NCBI GenBank assembly: GCA_002690455.1
Contig: NZET01000014.1
Coordinates: forward strand, 1,293 to 55,497
DNA: 54,205 bases
Source: Kiloniella sp.
Lineage (GTDB): Bacteria; Pseudomonadota; Alphaproteobacteria; UBA7985
Reading direction: 5' to 3'
The position numbers were made by a program, and so were the translations under genes. Position 1 is the first letter of the stretch. Every line of letters begins with the position of its first letter. This document shows positions 8,146 to 17,525 of this stretch, one piece after another. Under the pieces are notes generated by a model that did not search any database, was not told the DNA's origin, and saw only the letters and a list, made by a program, of their open reading frames with translations.

Positions 8146-10704
8146 ATGAGCGTCGTTGTCGTTGAGTCCCCTTCCAAAGCAAAAACCATCAACAAGTACC
8201 TCGGTTCAGATTTCGAGGTGCTGGCCAGTTTTGGGCACATTCGCGACCTTCCGGCTAAAGACGGGTCGGTTAATCCCGACAAAGATTTCGAAATGTCCTG
8301 GCTGGTCGAAGCGGATAGCAACAAACGCCTGAAGGACATCGAAAAGGCACTCAAGAACCATGACCAGCTGATCCTCGCCACTGACCCGGACCGCGAAGGC
8401 GAAGCAATCTCCTGGCACATCATGGATGAGCTGGAAAAACGCGGAAAGCTCAAAGGCAAGGACGTTAAGCGCGTGGTCTTTAACGAGATCACGAAGACCG
8501 CGGTCAAGGACGCTTTTCTACATCCACGGATGGTTGATCAAGATCTCGTAGACGCCTATATGGCCCGGCGCGCGCTCGACTATCTGGTTGGCTTCAACCT
8601 CTCACCCATCTTGTGGCGCAAACTGCCGGGTTCCCGCTCAGCTGGACGGGTGCAGTCGGTTGCGCTGCGACTGATTTCCGAACGAGAAGCTGAGATCGAG
8701 ACCTTCGTACCGGTTGAATACTGGGACGTGATCGCGACGCTGAACGACGGCAAGTCGCAGCAGCTGGCGGCGCGCCTGACCCAACTCGACGGCACAAAAC
8801 TCACCAAGTTCAGCCTTGGAGATGAGGCTTCGGCCACCGCCGCGAAGGCCGTAGTCGAGAACGCCACCGCCTTGCGCGTGCTGGACATTGAGCAAAAGCA
8901 GCGCCGCCAGAACCCCTCACCGCCTTTCACCACCTCGACCCTGCAGCAAGAAGCCAGCCGCAAGCTCGGGTTCTCCGCCGCCCACACCATGCGCGTGGCG
9001 CAGAAACTCTACGAAGGCATGGAAATCGGCGGCGAGACCGTGGGTCTTATCACCTACATGCGAACCGATGGCGTGCAGCTTTCAAAAGAAGCGCTCGACA
9101 GTGCACGCGAATTAATCAGCAGCGACTACGGCACCGCCTATATTCCGGAAAACCCGCGATTCTATAAGTCTAAGGCCAAGAACGCGCAGGAAGCCCACGA
9201 GGCTATTCGCCCCACGCTGCTTTCCCGCAAGCCGGACGACGTTGCCAACGTGCTGGATAAAGACCAGCTGCGGCTCTATTCACTGATATGGAAGCGAACG
9301 ATTGCCTGCCAGATGTCCGCTGCTGTGTTCGATCAGGTCGGCGTTGATATCGACGTGGATACTGGCGCGGCTCAGCTGCGCGCCACCGGTTCTGTGCTGG
9401 CTTTCGACGGCTTCATCAAAGTCTACCAAGAAGGTCGCGACGACAGCGGTGACGAAGAAGATGACCAGCGCTTGCCACGGCTTGAAAAGGGACAGCTGCT
9501 GGATCGTCAAGAGGTCAAGGCAGAGCAGCACTTCACCGCTCCACCACCACGTTACAGTGAGGCAACGCTGGTCAAAAAGATGGAAGAACTCGGCATCGGC
9601 CGGCCGTCGACCTACGCCTCGATCATCTCGGTGCTTCAGGATCGCGAGTACGTGCGGCTGGACCAGCGTCGTTTCATCCCTGCGGAACGAGGACGGGTGG
9701 TCGTTGCCTTCCTCTCCAACTTCTTCCGGCGCTATGTCGAATACGACTTCACCGCTGCCCTTGAAGAACAGCTGGACGATATTTCAGGTGGTCGGCTGGC
9801 GTGGAAAAAAGTGCTGAATGCATTTTGGACCGACTTCCACAAATTGATTGAGGAAACGCAGGAGCTGCGAATTTCTGAAGTTATCGACGTGCTCGACGAA
9901 ACTTTGGGTGAGCACTTTTTCCCCAGCAACAAGGAAGACGGTACAGCGCTGAACTTCGACCCGAGGAAGTGCCCGTCGTGCGACGATGGTCGCTTGTCGT
10001 TGAAGTTCGGCAAGACGGGCGGCTTTATCGGGTGCAATAACTATCCGACCTGTCGCTTTACTGATCAGTTGACCCGAGGAAACACTGAAAGGCCCCGCGA
10101 AGCACCAAAGGATGACGAACCGCTGGGCATCGATCCGGAAACGGGTCTGAGCATCTACCTCAAAAAGGGTCCCTACGGCTGGTACGTTCAGCTCGGCTTG
10201 CCGGATGACGCCGGTGAGGGCAAGAAGCCTAAGCGCGCCTCCCTGCCCAAGGGCATGGAGCCCTCGGACGTGACATTGGAAAAGGCCATCGACCTTCTGG
10301 CCCTGCCCCGAGATGTTGGCGAGCACGAGGGCGAAATGGTTACAGCCGGGATCGGTCGCTTTGGCCCGTTCGTGAAGAAGGGCTCGACCTATGCGAACAT
10401 TCCCAAAGACGAGAGTGTGCTGGAGATCGGCCTGAACCGCGCCGTTGCCCTGATCGTCGAGAAGCAGAGCAAGATCAAGGGTGGTGGAGCGTCTGGCGGG
10501 ACTGAGCTGGGTAAACACCCGAAAGACGAGAAACCGATCACCCTGCACGAGGGCCGCTATGGCCCATACGTTAAACACGGCCGGATCAATGCGACCTTGC
10601 CCAAGGGCAGCGACCCCAAGGGCGTTACACTGGAAGAGGCTATTGCCCTGATCGACGCTAAAAAAGGCAAAAAGACGCCAGCAAAAAAATCGGCTAAAAG
10701 GTAG
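8146..10704 (+). CDS. topA: DNA topoisomerase I
   Basis: An 852-residue type IA topoisomerase that relaxes negative supercoils through a 5'-phosphotyrosyl intermediate. The Toprim domain has VVVESPSKAKTINKYLG and the metal-binding ATDPDREGEAISWH. The nucleophile is Y304 in GLITYMRTDG. The C-terminal region has one Cys4 zinc finger (C609, C612, C630, C636) and then two clear GRFGPFVK / GRYGPYVK repeat units plus a related GPYGWYVQLG, the pattern of alphaproteobacterial TopA. It ends in a Lys-rich tail. The ATG at 8146 was chosen because CGGAG lies five bases upstream and homology begins there; an upstream in-frame TTG and ATG are less likely. It follows dprA by 57 bp. Confidence 0.98.
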   Translation: MSVVVVESPSKAKTINKYLGSDFEVLASFGHIRDLPAKDGSVNPDKDFEMSWLVEADSNKRLKDIEKALKNHDQLILATDPDREGEAISWHIMDELEKRGKLKGKDVKRVVFNEITKTAVKDAFLHPRMVDQDLVDAYMARRALDYLVGFNLSPILWRKLPGSRSAGRVQSVALRLISEREAEIETFVPVEYWDVIATLNDGKSQQLAARLTQLDGTKLTKFSLGDEASATAAKAVVENATALRVLDIEQKQRRQNPSPPFTTSTLQQEASRKLGFSAAHTMRVAQKLYEGMEIGGETVGLITYMRTDGVQLSKEALDSARELISSDYGTAYIPENPRFYKSKAKNAQEAHEAIRPTLLSRKPDDVANVLDKDQLRLYSLIWKRTIACQMSAAVFDQVGVDIDVDTGAAQLRATGSVLAFDGFIKVYQEGRDDSGDEEDDQRLPRLEKGQLLDRQEVKAEQHFTAPPPRYSEATLVKKMEELGIGRPSTYASIISVLQDREYVRLDQRRFIPAERGRVVVAFLSNFFRRYVEYDFTAALEEQLDDISGGRLAWKKVLNAFWTDFHKLIEETQELRISEVIDVLDETLGEHFFPSNKEDGTALNFDPRKCPSCDDGRLSLKFGKTGGFIGCNNYPTCRFTDQLTRGNTERPREAPKDDEPLGIDPETGLSIYLKKGPYGWYVQLGLPDDAGEGKKPKRASLPKGMEPSDVTLEKAIDLLALPRDVGEHEGEMVTAGIGRFGPFVKKGSTYANIPKDESVLEIGLNRAVALIVEKQSKIKGGGASGGTELGKHPKDEKPITLHEGRYGPYVKHGRINATLPKGSDPKGVTLEEAIALIDAKKGKKTPAKKSAKR

Positions 10705-10802
10705 CTACAGGATTATGCGACCCGATATAGACGGAATGTCTCGGTTCGGGGCCAAACCTGTTTCGGGCTTTTCTTCCTCTTTCAGGTGCACCCTGCCCCC
10801 TT

Positions 10803-13124
10803 ATGGCAAAATCAAAGCGTGGCGCTGCAGGCGCAGATACCGGCAACCTTGACCGACAATCCATCCTCGATTTCATCCAGCGGAACCCGGGGCAAGCAAA
10901 CAAGCGCGCCATCGCCAAGCACTTTAATATCAAAGGCGGAGCACGCGTCTGGCTGAAGACGTTACTCAAGCAGCTTGAGCGCGATGGTCTGGTCGATGCT
11001 GAAACACCGAAGAAGCGCTGGGATCACAAAGCGCTGCCCGGTGTGCTGCCACTGGAAATTCTCGCGCCTGATGATGATGGCGACGTTGCATGCCTTCCTC
11101 TTGAGCGCGACTTCCGCGGTGCTCCTCCGCGGATTTTCCTCGCTAAGGGAACTCTTGAATCGGCTCCGGCGCCAGGCGATCGCGTGCTCGCCCGGATCGA
11201 ACGGGGAGAAGAGGGCAGCTACTTGGCACGGCCATTCAAGACGCTGCCCCGCCCCAGGCTGGACATCATTGTTGGCGTGGTCGAGAGTGACGCCACTCTT
11301 CGCCCTACCGATAAGCGAATCAAAAACGACTTTGCGATCCGGCAGGAAGACCGCGACACTGTGCAACCGGGGACGCTTGTTCGCGCTGAAATCATGGGCA
11401 CCGGTCGGCTCGATCTGCCACGCGCTCACATTCTGGAAGTGCTGGGTCAACAGGACGATGTCGGTGCCATATCCCTGATTTCGGCTGCTGAACACCAGCT
11501 TCGGCTCCACTTCCCCGAAGCCGCGATCAACGAAGCGGCAGCCGCGGGACCGATACCCGACGAAGGCCGCGATGATTTTCGCGAAATCCCGTTGGTGACC
11601 ATTGACGGGGCCGATGCCCGGGATTTTGACGATGCAGTCTGGGCCGAGCGCCTCGATGACAACAGCGGGGGTTTCCGCATTCTAGTCGCGATCGCCGATG
11701 TCGCCCACTACGTCAACCCGGACTCGGCTCTGGACCGCGAAGCAAGGCTTCGAGGCAACTCCTGCTATTTCCCCGACCGAGTGTTGCCCATGTTGCCCGA
11801 GGCCTTATCAAACGGTTGGTGCAGTCTTGTCCCACATGAGGACCGTGGTTGCCTGGTGGCGGACCTCAGAATTGACGGGCTAGGCCGCCTGACCCACCAA
11901 CGTTTCCGGCGCGGCATCATGCGATCGGCTGCCCGGCTCACCTATGAACAGGTTGAGGCAGCGTTGAACGGCCAGCCAGATGAAGTCGTTGCCCCACTGG
12001 TCGAGCCCGTTCTCCATCCTTTGCGTGAAGCCTTCGAAATTCTACAGGTCGCGCGGATGCAGCGTGGCGCGCTAGACCTTGACGTGCCTGAACGTGTAAT
12101 TCAGCTCTCCGAAGACAAACGCGAGGTTGTCGACATCCGTCCTCGTGAGCGGCTGATCTCTCATCACATCATCGAAGAACTGATGATTCTCGCTAACGTT
12201 GCCGCAGCGGGAGCGTTAGAGTCAGTCGAACACGCGCTAATGTACCGGGTTCACGATCATCCCGACCCGGTGAAACTCGAACATCTTGCCAATCTACTTG
12301 AAGGCACGCCAATCAGCCTGGCCCGCGGGGTTCGCCTGACCGCTGGTCAACTCAACGGCATCCTCAAGCAGGTTGAGGGCGAAGACTACGCACCGATGAT
12401 CAACGAAGCGGTTCTGCGCAGCCAGGCACAAGCGGTCTACGCTCCCCGGAATATCGGCCACTTCGGACTGGGGCTGACCAGCTACGCCCACTTTACAAGC
12501 CCGATCCGGCGCTACGCTGATTTGACGGTTCACCGCGCCCTAATTGAAGCCTTTGGCCTGGGCGGCGGTGGACAGGCCCTAGGTGTGACCGATGCACCGA
12601 TCCCGCTGGGGGAGCAGATTTCCGAGTGTGAACGCCGCGCGGCCTATGCCGAGCGCAGCGCCAAGGACCGTTACCTCGCCGCCTTCCACGCGGGTCACAT
12701 CGGACAGGTATTCGAAGCACGCGTCAGCAGCGTCACGAAATTCGGACTGTTTGCCGCGCTCGACTCTTCGGGTGCGCACGCGTTGGTTCCCATGGGGCTA
12801 CTGCCCGATGATCGCTATGATTTCGACGCCAGCCTGGCCCGGTTGGAGGGCCGCCGCTGGGGCCGTGTATTCTCAATGGGGCAGCACCTAAGCTTGCGCT
12901 TGGTTGAGGCTGACGGCCTGACCGGTTCATTGGTCGGTGAAGTTGTCGGGGAAATCGAATCGTCATCATTTGACAGCCTTCGATCCATAGAGGTTAAGGG
13001 CCGTCGGTCTCAGTCGGGCGCAGGGACAAGCGCAGACCAGAGCGTGCGCAGCAGAAGGGGTAGCACCGCCGCAAAATCGACCAGAAAGAAGGCTAAACGC
13101 AATCGACCGGACAGGCGCGGGTGA
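10803..13124 (+). CDS. rnr: Ribonuclease R
   Basis: A 773-residue 3'-5' exoribonuclease of the RNB family, able to digest structured RNA, with roles in RNA quality control and rRNA decay. Order of domains: N-terminal winged helix (about 15-60, RAIAKHFNIKG), cold-shock domains, the RNB catalytic domain with D268, D271, D274, D276 and D277 in DGADARDFDDAV, an S1 domain (about 640-720, GQVFEARVSSVTKFGLFAAL) and a basic tail of about 50 residues ending KKAKRNRPDRRG. The start lacks a Shine-Dalgarno: the bases before ATG are CCCTGCCCCCTT. It lies 98 bp after topA, and its co-occurrence with topA is typical for the class. Confidence 0.97.
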   Translation: MAKSKRGAAGADTGNLDRQSILDFIQRNPGQANKRAIAKHFNIKGGARVWLKTLLKQLERDGLVDAETPKKRWDHKALPGVLPLEILAPDDDGDVACLPLERDFRGAPPRIFLAKGTLESAPAPGDRVLARIERGEEGSYLARPFKTLPRPRLDIIVGVVESDATLRPTDKRIKNDFAIRQEDRDTVQPGTLVRAEIMGTGRLDLPRAHILEVLGQQDDVGAISLISAAEHQLRLHFPEAAINEAAAAGPIPDEGRDDFREIPLVTIDGADARDFDDAVWAERLDDNSGGFRILVAIADVAHYVNPDSALDREARLRGNSCYFPDRVLPMLPEALSNGWCSLVPHEDRGCLVADLRIDGLGRLTHQRFRRGIMRSAARLTYEQVEAALNGQPDEVVAPLVEPVLHPLREAFEILQVARMQRGALDLDVPERVIQLSEDKREVVDIRPRERLISHHIIEELMILANVAAAGALESVEHALMYRVHDHPDPVKLEHLANLLEGTPISLARGVRLTAGQLNGILKQVEGEDYAPMINEAVLRSQAQAVYAPRNIGHFGLGLTSYAHFTSPIRRYADLTVHRALIEAFGLGGGGQALGVTDAPIPLGEQISECERRAAYAERSAKDRYLAAFHAGHIGQVFEARVSSVTKFGLFAALDSSGAHALVPMGLLPDDRYDFDASLARLEGRRWGRVFSMGQHLSLRLVEADGLTGSLVGEVVGEIESSSFDSLRSIEVKGRRSQSGAGTSADQSVRSRRGSTAAKSTRKKAKRNRPDRRG

Positions 13125-13244
13125 GCGAACATGCCTCAATTCCGTCGCAAACGCTGGTTCTTTTGGTGCGCATAAGACTCTGACTTTGTGGCAAAAGCGA
13201 CTCCACTTGCTAATGTCCCACAGCATTTATTTAAGGATTTGTTC

Positions 13245-14897
13245 ATGCCCGCGAACCGATTTCGGTTTGACCTCCGCGCTCCGTCGCTGACCTTTCTTGC
13301 CGCCATAGTGCTCGCCTTTACCGGGTGCGACTCGCAGCTTGTCTCTGCGCGCTTTGCCGAGGCACAAGTTAAGTCGCAGGCGCAGTCGGGTGCCGGCATC
13401 AGCATGCCGGCCGAACTCCGGGCCGCGTTGGAAGAGGCCCTTCCTGCGCCCGGCGAAAGCTCGAAGCCAGTACCGGACGCAGATGAGGCCTTTCTCTACG
13501 GTGTGGGCATTGGCGCCATTCAAGAGCTTTACGTTGAAGCATACCACCCGCGAGACATAGCCATGGCCGGTCTGAAAAACCTGGGCGGTCAGGCCAACTT
13601 CCGCCTGAGCTCGACAGCCGGCGAGACCATCGTTGAGGGGCCCGGGGGCCGGGCGACATTCGAGGAACCATTGGGCGAATACTACCTTGAATGGGGCCTG
13701 CACTCAGCCTTCATCGCCTTGCACATGCTGACTGAAAGCGAGCGAATCCAACGGATTCCCCAGACCCAGCGCGAGAGCTTCATTTTCGAAGGTTACATGA
13801 GCCTTCTCGACGGCGTGTCGGTATACTTGCCCGCAGCCGAAGCAGAAATGTTCCGCGATGATGTCTTCGGCTTTGGCGGCCTTGGCATTCTGATCGCCTA
13901 TGAGGAAAATGGCATCCGCGTGCGCGAGGTAATCCTTGACGGGCCTGCCGACCGCGCTGGATTGCTGGAGGGCGATCTGATTACCCACGTGGGCGGACGG
14001 CGCATCACCGGTCGGCTGAGTGAAGACTTCGTTCTCGGCTTGCTACGCGGACCTGTGGGATCAGTCGCCCGAGTCATGGTCCAGCGCGAAGGGCAGACCC
14101 TGCGACGGGCTGTGACCCGCGAAATCGTCGCCCTGCCCTCGCTTCGTGGGGAGATGGTCGGCGACGTAGCAGTGCTCCAGATGGCTGTATTTTCCGAACA
14201 ATCTACGGCCGAATTCATGGACGTGGTCCGGACCCTGCGAGATGAACACCCGACCAGTTGGCTTCTGGATTTGCGAGAAAATCCTGGCGGTCTAAAGACT
14301 GTTGCACAAGAAATTGCTGACCTGGTTGTCGGGGAAGGACCGATTCTGGTATCGGCCGGCCGAGACGTTGACAATAAATCGACGGTCAACGCGGCCCCTA
14401 ACGACGTGCTGCTCGGCGCGCCACTACTTGTGCTGATCAACGGCAATTCGGCCAGCGCATCGGAAATCCTTGCCTCCGCCATTCAGGATAACGGGCGTGG
14501 CATCGTTGTCGGTTCAACGTCCTTTGGCAAAGGATCAATCCAGACTAGTTTTGACCTACCAAACGGCGCGTTGATGACCGTCACCTCCGGAGCCTTCTTC
14601 GCGCCTTCGGGCGCGCCGCTGAACAAAACTGGCGTAACCCCGAACATCTGCTTCACCGACCGGCAGACGGGCAAAGTCATTGACGATTTCAGCGGCGGCG
14701 ACCCGGATATCGCAGCCCTGCGCGCGCGCGCGTTGCTTTCTAACAGTGGGGGTACGATGGATGCCTACCGCAGGGTCTGTCCCCCGACGGAGCGCTACAG
14801 CGAAGACGATTCCGATCTGGCGCTAGCGCTGGCGGAGAACGTCGAAGCCTACCACCGCATCCTTTCAGCCAGCGCAAGCCTGTCATCCCTGCGCTAG
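13245..14897 (+). CDS. S41 C-terminal processing protease, predicted lipoprotein
   Basis: A 550-residue protease of the CtpA/Prc (S41) family, which cleaves C-termini of envelope proteins. The N-terminus is a signal peptide with a possible lipobox ending FTGC, followed by Asp; in E. coli, Asp after the cysteine keeps lipoproteins in the inner membrane. A PDZ domain (about 195-275) holds RVREVILDGPADRAGLLEGD. The catalytic dyad fits S404 in NSASASE and K429 in SFGKG, 25 residues apart as in the family. About 190 unfamiliar residues precede the PDZ. The start at 13245 is supported by TAAGGA eight bases upstream. Pairing with an adaptor lipoprotein is common in the family but none is visible here. 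I do not assign a specific substrate. Confidence 0.88.
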   Translation: MPANRFRFDLRAPSLTFLAAIVLAFTGCDSQLVSARFAEAQVKSQAQSGAGISMPAELRAALEEALPAPGESSKPVPDADEAFLYGVGIGAIQELYVEAYHPRDIAMAGLKNLGGQANFRLSSTAGETIVEGPGGRATFEEPLGEYYLEWGLHSAFIALHMLTESERIQRIPQTQRESFIFEGYMSLLDGVSVYLPAAEAEMFRDDVFGFGGLGILIAYEENGIRVREVILDGPADRAGLLEGDLITHVGGRRITGRLSEDFVLGLLRGPVGSVARVMVQREGQTLRRAVTREIVALPSLRGEMVGDVAVLQMAVFSEQSTAEFMDVVRTLRDEHPTSWLLDLRENPGGLKTVAQEIADLVVGEGPILVSAGRDVDNKSTVNAAPNDVLLGAPLLVLINGNSASASEILASAIQDNGRGIVVGSTSFGKGSIQTSFDLPNGALMTVTSGAFFAPSGAPLNKTGVTPNICFTDRQTGKVIDDFSGGDPDIAALRARALLSNSGGTMDAYRRVCPPTERYSEDDSDLALALAENVEAYHRILSASASLSSLR

Positions 14898-14903
14898 ACG
14901 CGC

Positions 14904-14931
14904 TTGACTCGACGCCACCGGCGTTTAGGGT
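14904..14931 (+). promoter_or_regulatory. Likely sigma-70 promoter of rpmG
   Basis: CTTGACT (-35 core TTGACT at 14904-14909) and TAGGGT (14926-14931) are separated by 16 bases, matching the alphaproteobacterial pattern of a strong CTTGAC -35 and a loose TAnnnT -10. Transcription would begin near 14938, giving rpmG a leader of about 29 nt. Confidence 0.45.
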
Positions 14932-14966
14932 GCGCTCCAATTTGTTAAAACAAGGAGCTCCGGGCC

Positions 14967-15134
14967 ATGGCTAAACCCGCTGGCGTGCTCATCAAGATGG
15001 TTAGCACCGCCGATACCGGTTACTTCTACGTCAAGAAGAAGAACACCCGCACGTCCACTGAGAAGCTGGAAATGCGGAAATACGATCCTGTTGCCCGCAA
15101 GCACGTTGTCTTCAAGGAATCGAAGATGAAGTGA
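14967..15134 (+). CDS. rpmG: 50S ribosomal protein L33
   Basis: A 55-residue L33 of the large subunit, located near the tRNA E site. The family core [11 protein letters not shown]-type pattern appears as [13 protein letters not shown], followed by [19 protein letters not shown] and the basic end SKMK. It is the cysteine-free form, so it does not bind zinc. AAGGAG lies nine bases before the ATG. It has a candidate promoter upstream and a strong terminator downstream, so it looks like a monocistronic unit. Confidence 0.97.
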   Translation: MAKPAGVLIKMVSTADTGYFYVKKKNTRTSTEKLEMRKYDPVARKHVVFKESKMK

Positions 15135-15163
15135 GCCTGCGGCCACTTATACAAGACCGAAAC

Positions 15164-15201
15164 GGGGCGGTGCCGATAGGCTTACCGCCCCTTTTCTTTT
15201 T
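15164..15201 (+). terminator. Intrinsic terminator of rpmG
   Basis: A perfect 8-bp GC-rich stem (GGGGCGGT / ACCGCCCC) with a 12-base loop is followed directly by TTTTCTTTTT. It ends 16 bases before the dinB ATG, so dinB must be expressed by its own signals or by readthrough. Confidence 0.92.
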
Positions 15202-15216
15202 CCGCATCACTGCAAA

Positions 15217-16494
15217 ATGGGTAGAGTCGTATGCCGCACTGGAGAGACCAAAGCCCTGAACCCCAGCCCTGACCCGCAAATTCAAGATCACGGCCAACCT
15301 GATCAGCGTCTGTGCCGCAGTTGCCTGACACTTGCCCCCCCGGGAGGCAGTGACGCGCGTTGCGGCGCGTGTAGCAGCGCGCGCGTTGTGCGCCATCCGG
15401 AACTGACCTCCCTTAGCCTTGCCCATATCGACTGTGACGCCTTCTATGCCGCCGTAGAGAAGCGAGACGATCCGTCGATCCGCCACCAACCGGTGATCGT
15501 GGGAGGCGGACAGCGTGGCGTGGTGACAACGGCGTGCTACCTTGCGCGGATACAAGGGGTACGGTCAGCCATGCCGATGTTCAAAGCTCGACAGCTTTGC
15601 CCGCAGGCCGTGATCATCAAGCCAGATATGGCGAAGTACCGCGAAACTGGGATGGCGGTGCGCGAACACTTTCGCGCCCTGACGAGCGATGTCGAACCGC
15701 TTTCTATCGACGAGGCGTTTCTGGATCTCAGCAGCACCCTGAAACGTGGGCGAATCCCGGCACTGGAACTGGCTCGACTTGCGCAGAATGTTCAGGATCA
15801 GGAAGGCATCACCCTTTCCATTGGCCTGTCGCACAACAAGCTGCTCGCCAAAATCGCCTCAGACCTCGACAAGCCCGATGGCTTCGCAGTATTGGGGCGA
15901 AGCGAGGCAGCTGATTTCCTTCGAGACAAGCCTGTCAAGCTGATCTGGGGCGTGGGGCCGGCAACAGCACGGCGGATGCACGACCTCGGTATATCCCGCA
16001 TTGGACAATTGCGCGCCTTCCCTCGTGAAGATATGACCCGGCTTTTCGGACGCTTTGGCGATCGACTCTATGACTTCTGCCGCGGCGAAGATCCCCGGCG
16101 TGTACGGGAAGGTCGGGCCTCCAAGTCAGTCAGCTCCGAAACCACACTCGCTGTCGATACCGGAGCACTGGCTGCTCTCACCCGCGTGGTGGAGCGGCTC
16201 TCCTATCGGGTAGCAGATCGGATGGAGCGCCACGCCCTGGCGGGTCGCCGGGTGACGCTTAAGCTCAAAACATCCGACTTCGAAGTCCTCACCCGCAGCC
16301 AAACCCTCGACGGACCAACGGCTGACGCCAGAATGCTGTTTTCAGTTGCCCAGCGGCTGCTCACTCAAGAGGTGAAGCGCCAGCCGCTGCAGACCTACCG
16401 CCTGCTCGGGGTCAGCGTGGCAGAGTTTGACGGCGGAAGCAGTAGCATTACCAGTCGACAAGACAGTGATCCCGAAAGTGACGAGGAAAACTAG
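15217..16494 (+). CDS. dinB: DNA polymerase IV (Y family) with N-terminal zinc-ribbon extension
   Basis: A 425-residue translesion polymerase. The Y-family core starts at about residue 68 with AHIDCDAFYAAVEKRDDP, and the second catalytic patch is SIDEAFLDL. The HhH region (IWGVGPATARRMHDLGI) and little-finger domain follow. Ahead of the core lies an extension of about 65 residues with two cysteine pairs (C33, C36, C49, C52) as in CRSC and CGAC, followed by HPEL. This looks like a zinc ribbon and is typical of one alphaproteobacterial DinB group. There is no Shine-Dalgarno at the ATG and it sits just after the rpmG terminator. Its end overlaps the convergent hydrolase gene by four bases. No LexA-like operator was recognised. 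Confidence 0.95.
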   Translation: MGRVVCRTGETKALNPSPDPQIQDHGQPDQRLCRSCLTLAPPGGSDARCGACSSARVVRHPELTSLSLAHIDCDAFYAAVEKRDDPSIRHQPVIVGGGQRGVVTTACYLARIQGVRSAMPMFKARQLCPQAVIIKPDMAKYRETGMAVREHFRALTSDVEPLSIDEAFLDLSSTLKRGRIPALELARLAQNVQDQEGITLSIGLSHNKLLAKIASDLDKPDGFAVLGRSEAADFLRDKPVKLIWGVGPATARRMHDLGISRIGQLRAFPREDMTRLFGRFGDRLYDFCRGEDPRRVREGRASKSVSSETTLAVDTGALAALTRVVERLSYRVADRMERHALAGRRVTLKLKTSDFEVLTRSQTLDGPTADARMLFSVAQRLLTQEVKRQPLQTYRLLGVSVAEFDGGSSSITSRQDSDPESDEEN

Positions 16495-17525
16495 TCCAGA
16501 AAGGCGCGCGACCAACCGACATACATCGGATCACGATACCCTCGGCCGTGGAACCCCACGTGCCCACCTGTTCGTGTTAGCACTGGTGTCAGCAAAGGGT
16601 TCAGATGCCACTTGATCGCCTGATAGGGTCCAATGTCGATCCACGGGTCATCGGCTGAAGAAATCACCAGGCAAGGCAGCCGAGCATCGGGTATGAATTC
16701 TTTGGCCGAATTGAGTTGGTAGTATTCGCTTGCTGATGCGTAACCGTTGTCAGGCGCGGTAAAACACTCGTCCAATTCGCCTACGGACCGGATTCGTCGC
16801 AGTTGTGCTATTTCGGTAGGGGTTCTGCCGGGTTGTAGAGGACCAAGACGCCGGATTTTTCGCACCAGATAGGCCTTATAGATGAAGTTCCGCTTACGCG
16901 AGAACCGCTCTGAAGTCGCTATGAGGTCAATCGGCGCTGACACAGAAACGATCCGGTGATGATCCGCCGCGTCAACAAAGTCGGTTTCACTCGCCGCCTT
17001 GAGCAACATATTCCCGCTCAGCGAAATACCAATCCACGCCAGCTTGCCGGTATCCGAGCGCGCGGACAGGGCGGCGGCCATGGCATGCAGATCCGTGGTA
17101 AATCCAGCGTGGTAGTTGCGGCGACACAACGGCCGAGACGACCCGGCGCCGCGCAGGTTCATGCGCACGACCGCATGGCCCAGACGGGCAAAGGTGTGGG
17201 TCAGCACCCGCATATATCCGCGGTCGAGATCCCCCATCATACCGTGTAAAAGAACCACCGTAGGCCGCGCAAGACCCGCGCTATCTGCCGTCCCAGGCAG
17301 CGTCAGGCGCTCCCCGGTGAGGATGTCGCCAGAGCCGTCTAGCGTCGGCAGTCGCAGGGCTTCAACATCCAGATCATCCAGACTGACCCGAGGGGGAGAT
17401 AGAACCGATGCCATGGTCTGCAGATCACCACCGAACCAGGGCGCACGAGGCGAAAAACACGGGTCAAAAGCCATAGTGGAAGCAGCGCGCGGAGTATCGG
17501 CTTCGGGCAGCGTATTCTTACTCAT
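16491..17525 (-). CDS. YheT-family alpha/beta hydrolase
   Basis: A 344-residue alpha/beta hydrolase of the YheT/ABHD1-3 group, a family of predicted esterases or lipases of unclear substrate. The fold and triad are visible: VVLLHGMMGDLDRGYM for the oxyanion region, MNLRGAGSS, the nucleophile elbow GISLSGN (Ser), SSADDPW (Asp) and GGHVGFHG (His). The N-terminal PRAPWFGGDLQTM is also a family hallmark. Its ATG overlaps the lpxB stop by four bases (ATGA), so it is coupled to lipid A synthesis genes; a role in envelope lipid handling is inferred from this only. Confidence 0.9.
   Translation of the reverse strand: MSKNTLPEADTPRAASTMAFDPCFSPRAPWFGGDLQTMASVLSPPRVSLDDLDVEALRLPTLDGSGDILTGERLTLPGTADSAGLARPTVVLLHGMMGDLDRGYMRVLTHTFARLGHAVVRMNLRGAGSSRPLCRRNYHAGFTTDLHAMAAALSARSDTGKLAWIGISLSGNMLLKAASETDFVDAADHHRIVSVSAPIDLIATSERFSRKRNFIYKAYLVRKIRRLGPLQPGRTPTEIAQLRRIRSVGELDECFTAPDNGYASASEYYQLNSAKEFIPDARLPCLVISSADDPWIDIGPYQAIKWHLNPLLTPVLTRTGGHVGFHGRGYRDPMYVGWSRAFLD

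Noticed and set aside
13131-13175. 14-codon plus-strand frame (MPQFRRKRWFFWCA) after rnr
   Set aside because: It has an ATG and stop but no ribosome-binding site; too short to support without conservation data.
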